Source of the DNA: Robiginitomaculum sp.
GTDB taxonomy: Bacteria; Pseudomonadota; Alphaproteobacteria; Caulobacterales; Maricaulaceae
NCBI GenBank assembly: GCA_026982415.1
Contig: JALSHE010000058.1
Coordinates: forward strand, 1-64,000
Reading direction: 5' to 3'
Length of the DNA stretch: 64,000 bases
The position numbers and the translations under genes were made by a program. The number at the start of each line of letters is the position of its first letter. The stretch's first letter is position 1. Positions 1 through 11,172 of this stretch are shown here, piece by piece. The notes beneath the pieces were generated by a model. That model was not told the DNA's origin, ran no database searches, and saw only the letters and a list, made by a program, of their open reading frames with translations.

Positions 1-75
1 GCTTGGTCAGGTGGAGTTGAAGACATGTTGCCGCGTGTGCCGGATTTGGATAATTTGCGAAAGTTGTCGTCATGA
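1..75 (+). CDS. 3' end of a CDS, probably rsmH/mraW (16S rRNA methyltransferase) C-terminus, truncated by window start
   Basis: Frame 1 reads AWSGGVEDMLPRVPDLDNLRKLSS* and ends in an ATGA overlap with ftsL; identity inferred only from dcw gene order. Confidence 0.4.
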   Translation, partial: AWSGGVEDMLPRVPDLDNLRKLSS

Positions 76-428
76 GGTATCAAAATTCTCTCGTTCGCCG
101 CGCTCCAAAATGGGGGTGGATTGTGTCTATGGTCGTATTTGTTGGTCTGTTGGTTGCGCTCTATTCTATCAAAGCGCACACGCTTGCCGCAAAGGCCAAG
201 GTAGCTACATTCGAGCAAGCGCTTATATCTGAAAGACAAGCCATACAAATGCTGTCAGCTGAAATTGCCCATTTGGAAAGCCCGGAAAGGTTGCGGGTTT
301 TGTCGAGTGGGCAATTGAATTTGCAGCCAACGCCTGCTTCGCGCACAATGACTTTGGCGCAAGCCGCGCAGGTAATTGCGCAGAAGCCACTATCCGAAAC
401 AACACCAAAAACGGGTGGGGTGCAATGA
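72..428 (+). CDS. ftsL: cell division protein FtsL-like (small single-TM bitopic protein)
   Basis: 118 aa with N-terminal TM segment and coiled-coil-like region, located directly before ftsI. Confidence 0.75.
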   Translation: MRYQNSLVRRAPKWGWIVSMVVFVGLLVALYSIKAHTLAAKAKVATFEQALISERQAIQMLSAEIAHLESPERLRVLSSGQLNLQPTPASRTMTLAQAAQVIAQKPLSETTPKTGGVQ

Positions 429-2134
429 ACGAAACGCCCCCTCATGCTTTGCCGAACCTGTCGTCAGGTAATACATTTTTGGACGCTGCGCCGACATTGT
501 CGGTTCAGGACGAAGAAGCGCAATTTATTCGCCAAGCTCGTGTGCGCATTATCATGGGTGTGGTAATATTTTCCTTGTTTTTGCTGTTACTGATTACCCG
601 TCTGGCGGAAGTGTCTCTCTTGCGGCCATCAAAATCATTTACGCCCATGACGACAAACCAAGTCAAGACCCGTGCCGATATTGTAGACCGCAATGGTGAA
701 TTGTTGGCGACCAGTCTGGAGACATATTCGCTCTATGCGGATCCGCGTAAAGTTTGGGATGCGGTAGCTTCGACCGAGGCGATTATATCGGTTTTGCCCG
801 ACCTTGATCCGGCTATTGTCGAGGAGCGGCTGGCATCGAAAAAGTCATTTATCTGGATTAAGCGTAATTTGACGCCCAAAGAGCGGCAATTGGTGTTCTC
901 GTTGGGTCTGCCAGAGCTTGGCTTTCAAATCGAACCTAAGCGGGTTTATCCGCGCGGAAACCTTGCCGCCCATGTGCTTGGTTTTACGGATATAGATCTT
1001 AACGGTACGGCGGGTGCAGAGCGGGCATTTGACAAGCGGTTATCTGAAAAAGACGCGGCGCCCGTAAAGTTATCCATAGATATGCGTGCACAATTTGCGC
1101 TGGCCGACGAACTTGGTATGGGCATGGAGAAATACCAAGCTATGGCGGCTTCGGGTGTTGTGCTTAATATCAAAACCGGAGAAATACTGGCTATGGCATC
1201 TTTGCCAGATTTCAATCCGAACCGCTCCGGCACAGCTTTGCCCAATAATCGCCTTAACCGTGCCTCAATGCAGCTTTACGAGCTGGGTTCAACATTCAAA
1301 CCAATCACAATAGCGCTGGCGCACGAGACTGGCGTGGTGTCGGTCGGAGAGAAATTGCCTGTGCATAAACAACTGGTCATACAAAAAAAACCTATTAAAG
1401 ACGACCATCCGGTACATGTGCCGCTCGGAGTTTATGATATATTGGCCAAGTCGTCCAATCGGGGTGTGACATTATTGGCGCTAAAAGCGGGCGGTGATGC
1501 GCAGCAAGATTTGCTGAAACGGCTCGGCCTGTTTGACCGTGTACCCATGGAGCTTAAAGAAAGCGCCGCCCCCTTGGTGGCGAGTGAGTGGCAAGATATT
1601 ACAACGGCTACGGTCTCCTATGGTCACGGAATTTCTGTGACGCCTTTGGCGCTTGCGACGGCGTTGGCAACGCTTCTCAACGGCGGGCAATATATTGCGC
1701 CCACCATAGAAAAACACCAAATCGGGCAAGCCATAACTTCACACCGCGCTGTATCAAGCGCAACCTCTCAACATGTGGTTGATACCATGCGCTATGTGGT
1801 CACCGATGGTACGGGCAGAAACGCCGCCGTTGAGGGTTACGCGCTTATGGGCAAAACCGGAACGGCGGAAAAATTGATCAATGGAGAATATGTTAAAAAG
1901 CGCTTGGTAACATCATTCGTGGCGGCTTTCCCTCATAGGGATCCGCACTATCTGGTATTTATAGTTTATGATGAACCGAAAGCTTATGATGGCAGTTGGG
2001 GCTATGCCACGGCGGGTTGGAACGCGGCGAAAACCGCTGGCGCAGTGGTTGAGCGCATTGCGCCCGTCCTAGGTATTAAGAAGACCGTGAAGGTTGCAGC
2101 GCTGAGAGACGCAAAAGTGGGGGGCGGCCAATGA
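425..2134 (+). CDS. ftsI: peptidoglycan D,D-transpeptidase FtsI (PBP3)
   Basis: 569 aa; transpeptidase motifs STFK, SSN and KTGT; dcw context. Confidence 0.96.
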   Translation: MNETPPHALPNLSSGNTFLDAAPTLSVQDEEAQFIRQARVRIIMGVVIFSLFLLLLITRLAEVSLLRPSKSFTPMTTNQVKTRADIVDRNGELLATSLETYSLYADPRKVWDAVASTEAIISVLPDLDPAIVEERLASKKSFIWIKRNLTPKERQLVFSLGLPELGFQIEPKRVYPRGNLAAHVLGFTDIDLNGTAGAERAFDKRLSEKDAAPVKLSIDMRAQFALADELGMGMEKYQAMAASGVVLNIKTGEILAMASLPDFNPNRSGTALPNNRLNRASMQLYELGSTFKPITIALAHETGVVSVGEKLPVHKQLVIQKKPIKDDHPVHVPLGVYDILAKSSNRGVTLLALKAGGDAQQDLLKRLGLFDRVPMELKESAAPLVASEWQDITTATVSYGHGISVTPLALATALATLLNGGQYIAPTIEKHQIGQAITSHRAVSSATSQHVVDTMRYVVTDGTGRNAAVEGYALMGKTGTAEKLINGEYVKKRLVTSFVAAFPHRDPHYLVFIVYDEPKAYDGSWGYATAGWNAAKTAGAVVERIAPVLGIKKTVKVAALRDAKVGGGQ

Positions 2135-3573
2135 TGCTCTCCGCGTTGATAGCGCCGCAAAAAATGTCTGGTTCTGATGTGGGCATTACCAACTTAACTG
2201 CGGATAGCCGGGCTGTCCGTGCGGGGAGTTTGTTTGCGGCTTTGCCCGGTACGCTTGCCGATGGTCGTGATTATATTGAAGCTGCCCTTGAGAACGGTGC
2301 ATCCGCTGTGTTGAGCTTGCCGGGGCTAGCGGGTTTGCCTGTGCCTTATATAGAGAGCGCGGAACCGCGCCAGTTATATGCGCAAATCGCGGCAAGGCTA
2401 CACCCCGGCCAGCCGGAAACAATGGTGGCAATGACCGGAACAAATGGCAAAAGCTCAACTATAGAGTTTTTGCGGCAAATATGGGAATATACAGGCAAAA
2501 ATGCGGCCTGTTTCGGGACGCTCGGCGTGACGACCAGCGAGGGCGTAGACCCGCTTAAGCACACTACGCCGGACGCGGTTGCTTTGCACCAAACTTTGCA
2601 AGGATTAGCGCAGTCGGGCATCACCCATGCGGGCATGGAGGCATCTTCTCACGGTCTACAGCAGTACCGATTGGACGGCGTCAAATTGGCGGCGGTGGGT
2701 TTCACAAATCTAACCCAAGATCATTTTGATTATCATGATACTATGGAAGATTATTTCACCGCAAAATCGCGCTTGTTCACAGAGTTAGCGTCCAAAAATA
2801 TTCAGGCAAGGGGTATTCCGGCAGTTATGAATGTCGATGGTGAATATGGTCTACGTATGGCGGACTTGGCGCAAAGCTCTGGACTGGATGTGATGCGGGT
2901 CGGCTGGGCAGGGGATGATATTCGCATAGCCGAAGTAACCCCGCGTGCATCGAGCCAGGATTTGGAACTGGTTTGGGACGGCAAGCGTATTAAAGTCGAA
3001 CTGCCATTGGCCGGAGAGTTTCAGGTTTTGAACGCAGTCAGTGCGCTCGGTCTGGCGGTGGCAACAGGCGTTTCCAAGAAAACGGCTCTGGAGGCTCTGC
3101 CGCGTTTGAGAGGCGTTGCCGGGCGTATGGAAATGGCTGGTCGCACCAAGGACGGCGCGCCCGTATTCGTGGATTTCGCCCACACACCGGACGGGCTGGA
3201 GAAACTCCTGCGCGGCGTCAGGCCGCATACTATGGGGCGGATAATCGTGGTCTTTGGTTGCGGTGGTGACCGCGATCCGGACAAGCGCCCGAAGATGGGC
3301 TGGATTGCCGAAAAGTTGGCTGATATGGTGATTGTCACAGATGATAATCCGCGTAGCGAAGTTCCGGCAGATATTCGTGCAGCCGTTATGGTAGGCTGTC
3401 CAGATGCCACCGAAATTGGCGGCAGAGCGGAAGCAATTGCGCACGGAATTTCATTGCTCGCAAAGGGTGATTGTCTGGTGATAGCGGGCAAAGGCCACGA
3501 GCAAGGGCAAGTCGTCGGCAATAAAATTATTCCGTTTAGTGATGTTGCGGTGGCACGGAGGTTTTTACCATGA
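2131..3573 (+). CDS. murE: UDP-N-acetylmuramoyl-L-alanyl-D-glutamate--2,6-diaminopimelate ligase
   Basis: 480 aa; Mur ligase ATP motif MTGTNGKSS; DNPR motif in VTDDNPRSE. Confidence 0.96.
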   Translation: MMLSALIAPQKMSGSDVGITNLTADSRAVRAGSLFAALPGTLADGRDYIEAALENGASAVLSLPGLAGLPVPYIESAEPRQLYAQIAARLHPGQPETMVAMTGTNGKSSTIEFLRQIWEYTGKNAACFGTLGVTTSEGVDPLKHTTPDAVALHQTLQGLAQSGITHAGMEASSHGLQQYRLDGVKLAAVGFTNLTQDHFDYHDTMEDYFTAKSRLFTELASKNIQARGIPAVMNVDGEYGLRMADLAQSSGLDVMRVGWAGDDIRIAEVTPRASSQDLELVWDGKRIKVELPLAGEFQVLNAVSALGLAVATGVSKKTALEALPRLRGVAGRMEMAGRTKDGAPVFVDFAHTPDGLEKLLRGVRPHTMGRIIVVFGCGGDRDPDKRPKMGWIAEKLADMVIVTDDNPRSEVPADIRAAVMVGCPDATEIGGRAEAIAHGISLLAKGDCLVIAGKGHEQGQVVGNKIIPFSDVAVARRFLP

Positions 3574-4949
3574 GTGCGCTTTGGACACATATTGATGCAG
3601 CAAATGCAACGGGCGGTAAAGCGGTCGGGGACTGGTCTGTGAACGGATTGTCCATAGATACGCGTTCCTTAAAGAACGGTGATTTGTTTATACCCCTCAA
3701 AGACATACGTGATGGTCACGACTTTATCCCGATGGCCTTGGAAAAGGGCGCCGGTGCTGTTATTTCTGAACACCCGATTACAGATGCACCTGCACTGATT
3801 GTCGAGGACAGTTTAAAGGCGCTGGAAGATTTAGCCATTGCGGCGCGAAAACGATCCGGAGCGACACGCATTGCCATAACGGGCAGTGTCGGCAAAACCA
3901 GCGTCAAAGAAATGATTGCCCATATTTGCCGCGCAGTCGGACAAACTCACAACTCTATCAAGTCGTTCAACAACCATTGGGGTGTGCCGTTTACATTGGC
4001 AGGCATGGCCAAAGACACCGAGTACGGCGTGTTTGAAATGGGCATGAACCATGCTGGCGAATTGGCGGCATTGACCAAGATTGTCCGCCCGAATATTGCC
4101 GTGGTTACCAAAGTCGCACCTGCACATTTGGCACACTTTAATTCGGTTGCGGACATTGCAAAAGCCAAGGCGGAAATCTTGTCTGGATTGGCGGATAGCG
4201 GTATGGCTATTTTGCCAAAGGATAGCGATTATTTTGATGTACTTCGCACGCATTGCCAAGGAGAGTGGCAATCATTTGGCTGGTGTGCGCGCGCCGATGC
4301 GCAAATACTTGTTTCGCGCCAAACCGCGCATGGGAGCGTGTCTACAATACATATTGCAGGGCGGGAATATGAAGTTAACTTGCCAATTGCCGGCGCGCAT
4401 TGGGTCGAGAATGCGGCCTGTGCTTTGCTGGCTGTCCATAGTGCAAATATAGATTTAGATAGTGCAGTTAAAGCGCTGAAAACTTTACCTAATATACAGG
4501 GTCGTGGTGAAGTTCATGCGCTGTCCATTAAAGGTAAGTCCGTCATTTTAATCGACGAAAGTTATAATGCAAATCCGGAAAGCATGGCGGCGGCCATTGC
4601 CGTCTTGGGGCTAAATATAGGCCGTAAAATTGCCGTGTTTGGGGATATGTTAGAGCTTGGCGATGGTGAGAACGCTCTCCATGCAGATTTACTTGAACCG
4701 ATACAATCCGCGAAAATTGATCAGGTTCTTACCTGTGGTGTGCGGATGAAAAACCTCTATAATGTGTTGCCAAAAGCCGTAAACGCAGGTTGGTTTTCAG
4801 GCCACAAAAAATGTCTTGCGGGTTTGTTAGAACAGGTTCAAGACGGCGATACAATTATGGTCAAAGGATCAAATGCTTCTGGTATGGGCAAACTGGTAGC
4901 GGCACTAAAAACACAACAAACAATAAAGGAATGCGCCCATGCTCTATGA
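3570..4949 (+). CDS. murF: UDP-N-acetylmuramoyl-tripeptide--D-alanyl-D-alanine ligase
   Basis: 459 aa; [21 protein letters not shown] and [11 protein letters not shown] motifs. Confidence 0.96.
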   Translation: MSALWTHIDAANATGGKAVGDWSVNGLSIDTRSLKNGDLFIPLKDIRDGHDFIPMALEKGAGAVISEHPITDAPALIVEDSLKALEDLAIAARKRSGATRIAITGSVGKTSVKEMIAHICRAVGQTHNSIKSFNNHWGVPFTLAGMAKDTEYGVFEMGMNHAGELAALTKIVRPNIAVVTKVAPAHLAHFNSVADIAKAKAEILSGLADSGMAILPKDSDYFDVLRTHCQGEWQSFGWCARADAQILVSRQTAHGSVSTIHIAGREYEVNLPIAGAHWVENAACALLAVHSANIDLDSAVKALKTLPNIQGRGEVHALSIKGKSVILIDESYNANPESMAAAIAVLGLNIGRKIAVFGDMLELGDGENALHADLLEPIQSAKIDQVLTCGVRMKNLYNVLPKAVNAGWFSGHKKCLAGLLEQVQDGDTIMVKGSNASGMGKLVAALKTQQTIKECAHAL

Positions 4950-6036
4950 GTGGCTAACACAATATTCTGACGATTTCCAAGTGTTCAATTTGTTCAATTA
5001 TATCACGTTTCGCACTGGCGGGGCGATTATGACATCTATGCTCATTGCTTTCATATTCGGGCCGAAATTGATCCGGGTTTTGCGGATGAAACAGGGCAAA
5101 GGCCAGCCCATCCGCGAGGACGGCCCCGAACGCCATATCATCGAAAAGGCGGGTACGCCAACTATGGGCGGCTTGCTGATTTTGGTCTCTATAGGCATAT
5201 CGACCTTGTTATGGGGGGATTTGAGCAACCGTTATCTATGGGTGGTTTTGCTGGTGACGCTTGGTTTTGGGGCTATCGGATTTTATGATGATTATCTGAA
5301 GGTGTCGCGGCAAAACCCGAAAGGTTTCAGTGGTAAATTTAAACTGATTTTGGAGTTCGCAATAGCTGCCATCGCCGTCTATGTGGTGAGCATATCCGCA
5401 CCCGGAGAGCCGCCGCACTTTGGTACGGGGTTGGCAGTACCGTTCTTGAAGTCGACCTTGTTTAACCTCGGTATATTCTTCATCCCGTTCGGCTGTATCG
5501 TTATTGTCGGGGCATCCAATGCGGTTAATTTGACCGACGGGTTGGACGGGTTGGCTATTGTACCCGTAATGATAGCGGCTGCGAGTTTTTCTGCTATCGC
5601 CTATTTGGTCGGGCACGCGATTTATGCACCTTATTTGGGCGTGCCTTATGTACCGGGCAGCGGCGAAATTGTTATTGTGCTTGGTTCGATCATTGGGGCA
5701 GGGCTTGGCTTTCTTTGGTATAATGCGCCGCCCGCCATGATTTTTATGGGCGATACAGGTTCGCTGGCACTGGGTGGTGCGCTGGGCAGTGCGGCGGTTG
5801 TCACCAAGCACGAAATTGTCTTGGCGATTATCGGCGGGCTGTTTGTCCTCGAAGCCGTGTCGGTCATTGTGCAGGTGGCGTCGTTTAAATTGACGGGTAA
5901 GCGGGTGTTTCGCATGGCACCGATCCATCACCATTATGAGAAAAAAGGTTGGGCCGAGCCGACCATCGTTATTCGTTTTTGGATCATCGCCGTTATCTTG
6001 GCTATGATCGGGCTTTCAACACTTAAACTTAGATAG
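4939..6036 (+). CDS. mraY: phospho-N-acetylmuramoyl-pentapeptide transferase
   Basis: 365 aa polytopic; [16 protein letters not shown] and MAPIHHHYE motifs. Confidence 0.97.
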   Translation: MLYEWLTQYSDDFQVFNLFNYITFRTGGAIMTSMLIAFIFGPKLIRVLRMKQGKGQPIREDGPERHIIEKAGTPTMGGLLILVSIGISTLLWGDLSNRYLWVVLLVTLGFGAIGFYDDYLKVSRQNPKGFSGKFKLILEFAIAAIAVYVVSISAPGEPPHFGTGLAVPFLKSTLFNLGIFFIPFGCIVIVGASNAVNLTDGLDGLAIVPVMIAAASFSAIAYLVGHAIYAPYLGVPYVPGSGEIVIVLGSIIGAGLGFLWYNAPPAMIFMGDTGSLALGGALGSAAVVTKHEIVLAIIGGLFVLEAVSVIVQVASFKLTGKRVFRMAPIHHHYEKKGWAEPTIVIRFWIIAVILAMIGLSTLKLR

Positions 6037-6063
6037 AAGAACTCTGTAGGGGGAGTTATAACC

Positions 6064-7509
6064 ATGATAGAAGCTGGCACATTTAAAGGTAAAACCACCG
6101 CCGTCTTTGGCCTAGGCCGAAGCGGGATTACGGCGGCGCTGTCCCTGCAAAAAGGTGGTGCTAAGGTTTTGGCCTGGGACGATAATGAAGCCAGCCGCAA
6201 GGTTGCCGAGGATGAGGGTGTTCGTGTTGTCGATTTGCAAACAGCCGATTGGAAAACCATAGACGAATTGGTGTTGTCGCCCGGCGTCCCCCACGAATTA
6301 CCCAAAGCCCATTGGAGTGCCCAGAAAGCCAAAGCAGCGGACGTGCCGATTATTTGCGACATAGAAATCTTTGCCCGCGAGGTTATGGCGCGCGCCACGG
6401 AGCGCCGCCCCAATATCATTGCGATTACCGGAACAAATGGTAAGTCCACCACCACATCCCTCATCGGGCATATCTTGTCCGAGGCCGGTCGCGACGCGCA
6501 GGTCGGCGGTAATATCGGACGCGGTGTGCTGGATTTAGAGAGTATTTATGCGGGTGCCAATTATGTATTGGAGCTGTCGTCTTATCAGTTGGAACGCACC
6601 TTTAGTTTAAAACCCGATGCTGCGATTTTCCTGAACCTGACACCAGATCATCTGGACAGGCACGGTGATATGGCGGGTTACGAGAAAGCCAAAATGCGGG
6701 TGTTTGATAATCAGACCAAAGAGGATGCAGCTATCATAGGGGTCGACGGCCCGGAAGGCAAACGCACTTGCTCGCGCTTGCTCGCCGCTAACGGAAGACG
6801 GGTTTTACCTATATCCGGTAAGCGCTCTTTGGGGCGTGGGGTTTGCGTCATTAAAGGCAAGCTTTATTCCATCATGGACGGGCACTGCCAAATGATTGTT
6901 GATTTAAACAAGGCTATCGGTCTTGATGGTCAACATAATTGGCAAAATGCGGCGGCGGCCTATGCGGCTGTGCGGGCGATTGGCCTGAAGCCCGAAGCCA
7001 TTGGCCAAGCCATTTTGACATTCCCTGGTCTTGAACACCGCCTTGAAAATATTGGCAAAGCCGGCCCGGTCAAATATGTCAATGACAGCAAAGCCACCAA
7101 TGTGGATGCAGCGGCGCAGGCGCTGGGGACTTATGATAATATCTATTGGATTGCAGGCGGCCAAGCCAAAGACGGCGGTATCGCCGACCTCGCCCCGCAT
7201 TTTAAAAATATTACCCGGGCTTATCTTATAGGTGAGGCGGCGGGCGATTTTGAGGCTACCTTGAAAGATAACAAAGTCTCGGCGAAAGTTTCCAAAGAGC
7301 TACACATGGCGATTATGTGCGCTACCAAAGACGCGCTGGCGTCCCGTGCGCCAAACCCTGTGGTTTTGCTTTCGCCAGCTTGCGCCAGCTTTGACCAGTT
7401 CAAAAACTTTGAAATTCGTGGCGATGCATTTCGCGCTCAGGTACAAAAAATTATCGACATTTTCGAGCGCGAAAAAACGAACGCCACCCTAAATGCGGGC
7501 GCAGCATGA
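6064..7509 (+). CDS. murD: UDP-N-acetylmuramoylalanine--D-glutamate ligase
   Basis: 481 aa; ITGTNGKSTTTSL and NDSKATN motifs. Confidence 0.96.
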   Translation: MIEAGTFKGKTTAVFGLGRSGITAALSLQKGGAKVLAWDDNEASRKVAEDEGVRVVDLQTADWKTIDELVLSPGVPHELPKAHWSAQKAKAADVPIICDIEIFAREVMARATERRPNIIAITGTNGKSTTTSLIGHILSEAGRDAQVGGNIGRGVLDLESIYAGANYVLELSSYQLERTFSLKPDAAIFLNLTPDHLDRHGDMAGYEKAKMRVFDNQTKEDAAIIGVDGPEGKRTCSRLLAANGRRVLPISGKRSLGRGVCVIKGKLYSIMDGHCQMIVDLNKAIGLDGQHNWQNAAAAYAAVRAIGLKPEAIGQAILTFPGLEHRLENIGKAGPVKYVNDSKATNVDAAAQALGTYDNIYWIAGGQAKDGGIADLAPHFKNITRAYLIGEAAGDFEATLKDNKVSAKVSKELHMAIMCATKDALASRAPNPVVLLSPACASFDQFKNFEIRGDAFRAQVQKIIDIFEREKTNATLNAGAA

Positions 7510-8639
7510 TAACGCGTTCGCGCACAAACCGTTTTGTTGTGCTGGAATGGTGGCGCAGTATTGACCGGGTTACGCTCGGTCTTTTTGTTGCATTGCTAAT
7601 CTTTGGATTGATATTGTCCATGGCGGCTAGCCCGGCGGCGGCCAATAGGCTTGGTTATAATAATCCGTTTTTCTTTTTGAAACGTCAAAGTTTTTTTGTG
7701 CTTATGGGGTTGGCTGGGGCGGTATTTGTATCCATGCTTCCCCTAACCAATGCGCGGCGTATCGGAGTATTGGCGCTATTGGGCGCGATTGCCGTGATGG
7801 TGGTGCTGCCAGAGCTTGGCCACAAAGTCAAAGGGGCGACGCGCTGGATACGGGTCGGACCGTTGTCCTTGCAGCCTTCGGAATTTGCCAAACCGGGCTT
7901 TATCGTCTTTGCCGCATGGATGTTTTCCGTGCGCAAACGAAGCCCTGAATTCCCGGGTGTTGCGATTTTATTTCTGGTCTATGCCGTGTTGATATTCCTC
8001 TTGATAGGCCAACCGGATTTTGGCCAGTCATTCTTGCTAACCTTGTGTTTTGGCGCGGTGTTTTTCTTTGCTGGCTTGTCGATTAGGTGGCTCGGTATTT
8101 TAGCCGGGCTGTCAATAGTTGGCGGTTTGGCAGCTTTTAAATTTTTGCCTCATGTTAATGACCGCATAAGTCGGTTTTTAAACCCCGAGGGTTCCGACAC
8201 ATACCAGACGGACAAGGCGCTGGAAGCTATTGCTAACGGCGGATTATTTGGGCGCGGGCCGGGTGAGGGGTATATTAAAAACCAACTGCCCGATGCCCAT
8301 ACAGATTTTATTTTTGCTGTGGCGGTGGAAGAATTTGGTTTTTTGCTATCGGCAGGACTAATCTTGTTAATCGCCGCATTCGTTGCGCGGAGTTTCAGAA
8401 ATGCTCTGCACCTTAATGATTATTTTTCTCAATTGGTCGTGGCAGGGCTTGCGACTATGATTGGTTTGCAAACAATGATCAATTTGGCGGTAAACCTGAA
8501 TATGGCGCCGCCAAAAGGCATGACATTACCGTTTATTTCTTACGGTGGTTCGTCCATGTTGGCCCTGTGTTTTTCCGCCGGTTTGATTCTCGCATTTTCG
8601 CGTAAACGACCCGGTGCTTATGGGTTTGGCGTGATATGA
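7506..8639 (+). CDS. ftsW: lipid II polymerase FtsW (SEDS family)
   Basis: 377 aa polytopic; GRGPGEGYIKNQLPDAHTDFIFAVAVEEFG and PFISYGGSS motifs. Confidence 0.95.
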   Translation: MITRSRTNRFVVLEWWRSIDRVTLGLFVALLIFGLILSMAASPAAANRLGYNNPFFFLKRQSFFVLMGLAGAVFVSMLPLTNARRIGVLALLGAIAVMVVLPELGHKVKGATRWIRVGPLSLQPSEFAKPGFIVFAAWMFSVRKRSPEFPGVAILFLVYAVLIFLLIGQPDFGQSFLLTLCFGAVFFFAGLSIRWLGILAGLSIVGGLAAFKFLPHVNDRISRFLNPEGSDTYQTDKALEAIANGGLFGRGPGEGYIKNQLPDAHTDFIFAVAVEEFGFLLSAGLILLIAAFVARSFRNALHLNDYFSQLVVAGLATMIGLQTMINLAVNLNMAPPKGMTLPFISYGGSSMLALCFSAGLILAFSRKRPGAYGFGVI

Positions 8640-9733
8640 CAAAGCGGATACTATTGGCGGCGGGCGGTACGGGCGGACATATGTTCCCGGCGCAAGCGCT
8701 GGCGGAAAACCTTAAGAAACAAGGATGGGAAATCGCCCTGATGACCGATGCACGCGGTCGTAAACATGCTGGTAATATTCCGGCAGGTCAGATCATCGAG
8801 GTCGAGGCGGCCAGTATTTCACCGCGCCGTCCCATTCGCGCACTTGGTGGTGCCATAAAATTAATGCGCGGTGTCAAAACCGCCAAAGCGTTTATCAAGG
8901 ACTGGCAGCCCAATATCGTCGTTGGCTTTGGTGGCTACCCGGCTTTCCCGGCCATGAAAGCGGCGCAAGGCTTGGGCGTACCGACAATCTTGCATGAGCA
9001 AAACGCCGTGCTTGGCCGTGTCAACCGTGTGTTCGCGGCCAAGGCTAATATGGTGGTGTCGGGATTTGAGGTACTGGAGAAACTGCCAGCAGGTGCTAAT
9101 TGGAAAGTGCTAGGAAACCCACTACGCGGGGCAGTGGCGAAAGCCAGCGCGCGGACATATGCCCCACCGAAACACACTATCAACTTACTAATCGTTGGTG
9201 GTTCCCTAGGAGCGCGGTTACTCAGTGAAACAGTGCCACAAGCAATAGCACTCCTGCCGGATGATTTACGTGCGCGTTTGTCCGTTGTCCAGCAAACCCG
9301 CAAAGAGAGCCTAGATTTTGCCAAAGGCATTTACGACAAAGCAGGCGTCGAAGCTGTCTGCGCGCCTTTTTTCACAGATATAGAAACCCATCTTGCCAAA
9401 GCCCATTTTGTGATAGCGCGGGCAGGGGCATCTAGCGTGTCGGAAATAGCAGCTATGGGGCTGCCGTCTTTACTCGTCCCATTGAAAATAGCTATGGACG
9501 ACCACCAGAGCATAAATGCTCTTTCCCTAAAAAAACTAGATGCTGCCCATATTTTGCCTGAATTGGAGTTTACGCCGGAGATAGTTAAATCTATTCTCAC
9601 GGAGAAATTAAATGATTCGTCCTGGCTTAAAACCGCTTCCGAGGCAGCCCTTAGTGCCGCCAAGCCCGAAGCCACAGCTGATTTGGCCCAGTGTGTCGAA
9701 ACAGTGCGCGTCATCCAAACAGCAACTGAGTAA
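8636..9733 (+). CDS. murG: UDP-N-acetylglucosamine--N-acetylmuramyl-(pentapeptide) pyrophosphoryl-undecaprenol GlcNAc transferase
   Basis: 365 aa; [22 protein letters not shown] and [12 protein letters not shown] motifs. Confidence 0.96.
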   Translation: MTKRILLAAGGTGGHMFPAQALAENLKKQGWEIALMTDARGRKHAGNIPAGQIIEVEAASISPRRPIRALGGAIKLMRGVKTAKAFIKDWQPNIVVGFGGYPAFPAMKAAQGLGVPTILHEQNAVLGRVNRVFAAKANMVVSGFEVLEKLPAGANWKVLGNPLRGAVAKASARTYAPPKHTINLLIVGGSLGARLLSETVPQAIALLPDDLRARLSVVQQTRKESLDFAKGIYDKAGVEAVCAPFFTDIETHLAKAHFVIARAGASSVSEIAAMGLPSLLVPLKIAMDDHQSINALSLKKLDAAHILPELEFTPEIVKSILTEKLNDSSWLKTASEAALSAAKPEATADLAQCVETVRVIQTATE

Positions 9734-9746
9734 CGGAACACCAAAT

Positions 9747-11171
9747 ATGCAAACGCAAATGCCATTCGAAACTGGCCCCATACATTTTGTCGGCATAGGC
9801 GGCATTGGTATGAGCGGTATTGCCGAGGTGATGCTCAATCTTGGTTATCAGGTGCAGGGCTCGGATATACGCGAAAGCGATATTGTCAAACGGCTCAGGC
9901 GGTTAGGCGCAACGATATATATGGGCCAAAAGGCTGAACAGGTTCACGGGGCAGGAGCCATAGTTGTATCCACAGCTATTCCGCAAGATAATGTGGAAAT
10001 GGTTGAGGCTAGATCTATGGCCATCCCAGTGGTGCGCCGCGCCGAAATGCTTGCCGAATTGATGCGGCTTAAATGGGCGGTAGCAGTTGGCGGCACCCAC
10101 GGCAAGACAACCACCACATCTATGGTGGCGGCGCTGCTCGACGGCGGAGGGCTTGACCCGACAGTGATTAACGGCGGCATTATCAATGCTTATGGTGCTA
10201 ATGCCAAGCTCGGCGAAGGCAAATGGATGGTGGTAGAAGCCGACGAAAGTGACGGCTCGTTCTTAAAACTGTTCCCGACTGTGGCCATCGTAACCAATAT
10301 CGACCCGGAGCATATGGAGCATTATGGTGATTTTGATAATCTGAGAGCAGCTTTTGATAAATTTATAGAAAATTTGCCGTTTTACGGCTTCGCGGTTCTA
10401 TGTATCGACCACCCCGAAGTGCAAGCTTTGGTCAGTCGGGTTACAGACCGCAAAGTCGTAACTTACGGCTTTAGCCCGCAAGCCGATGTGCGCATAGAAA
10501 ACTTGCATTTCGAAAATGGTGGTGCCGTATTTGATGTGGTGTTTCGCTCACGCCCCAATAAAGGGCGTGAAGACGAAGTGCGCTGGGATGATTTGACGCT
10601 TCCTATGGCTGGTGATCATAATGCGCAAAATGCACTGGCGGCGATTGCGGTTGCCTATGAATTAGGCTTAAATGAAGAGCAAGTTCGCGCGGGTCTCAAA
10701 GGTTTTGCAGGTGTCAAACGCCGCTTTACCCATGTTGGTAATTGGAACGGCGCTACAATCATTGATGATTATGGTCATCATCCGGTGGAAATTGCAGCAG
10801 TACTAAAAGCCGCCCGTCAAGTGTGTGACGGTAAAATCCACGCGGTTGTCCAACCCCACAGATATTCCCGCTTGCAAGACTTGTTCGATGAATTTTGCAC
10901 TTGTTTTAACGATGCAGATGCAGTTTATGTCACCGATGTTTTTGCTGCGGGCGAAACGCCAATCGATGGTGTGAGCGGTGACGCTCTTGTCGAGGGGTTG
11001 GCGCGACATGGTCACCGTAGTGCCGCAAGCGTCACACGCGAAACCTTAGCTTCGTCTTTAAGGCCAAATATTGAGCCAGGTGATTACGTTGTTTGCCTCG
11101 GTGCTGGCGACATCACATATTGGGCAGCAGAACTGGCCGAAAAACTTGGCGTGAAAAGGAAACAAGCTTAG
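9747..11171 (+). CDS. murC: UDP-N-acetylmuramate--L-alanine ligase
   Basis: Preferred start is the internal ATG at 9747 ([24 protein letters not shown]), not the ORF-track start at 9612; [13 protein letters not shown] motif. Confidence 0.95.
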   Translation: MQTQMPFETGPIHFVGIGGIGMSGIAEVMLNLGYQVQGSDIRESDIVKRLRRLGATIYMGQKAEQVHGAGAIVVSTAIPQDNVEMVEARSMAIPVVRRAEMLAELMRLKWAVAVGGTHGKTTTTSMVAALLDGGGLDPTVINGGIINAYGANAKLGEGKWMVVEADESDGSFLKLFPTVAIVTNIDPEHMEHYGDFDNLRAAFDKFIENLPFYGFAVLCIDHPEVQALVSRVTDRKVVTYGFSPQADVRIENLHFENGGAVFDVVFRSRPNKGREDEVRWDDLTLPMAGDHNAQNALAAIAVAYELGLNEEQVRAGLKGFAGVKRRFTHVGNWNGATIIDDYGHHPVEIAAVLKAARQVCDGKIHAVVQPHRYSRLQDLFDEFCTCFNDADAVYVTDVFAAGETPIDGVSGDALVEGLARHGHRSAASVTRETLASSLRPNIEPGDYVVCLGAGDITYWAAELAEKLGVKRKQA

Positions 11172-11172
11172 T

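Noticed and set aside
2851-3444. 197-aa minus-strand ORF over murE
   Set aside because: Antisense to a clearly coding, conserved murE; composition-driven shadow ORF without recognisable motifs.
5236-5934. 232-aa minus-strand ORF over mraY
   Set aside because: Antisense shadow of mraY; His/Arg/Asn/Gln-rich translation without domain-like features.
9612-9746. 45-aa N-terminal extension of MurC in the ORF track
   Set aside because: Overlaps the murG 3' end and gives a non-MurC-like leader; the ATG at 9747 gives the expected N-terminus.
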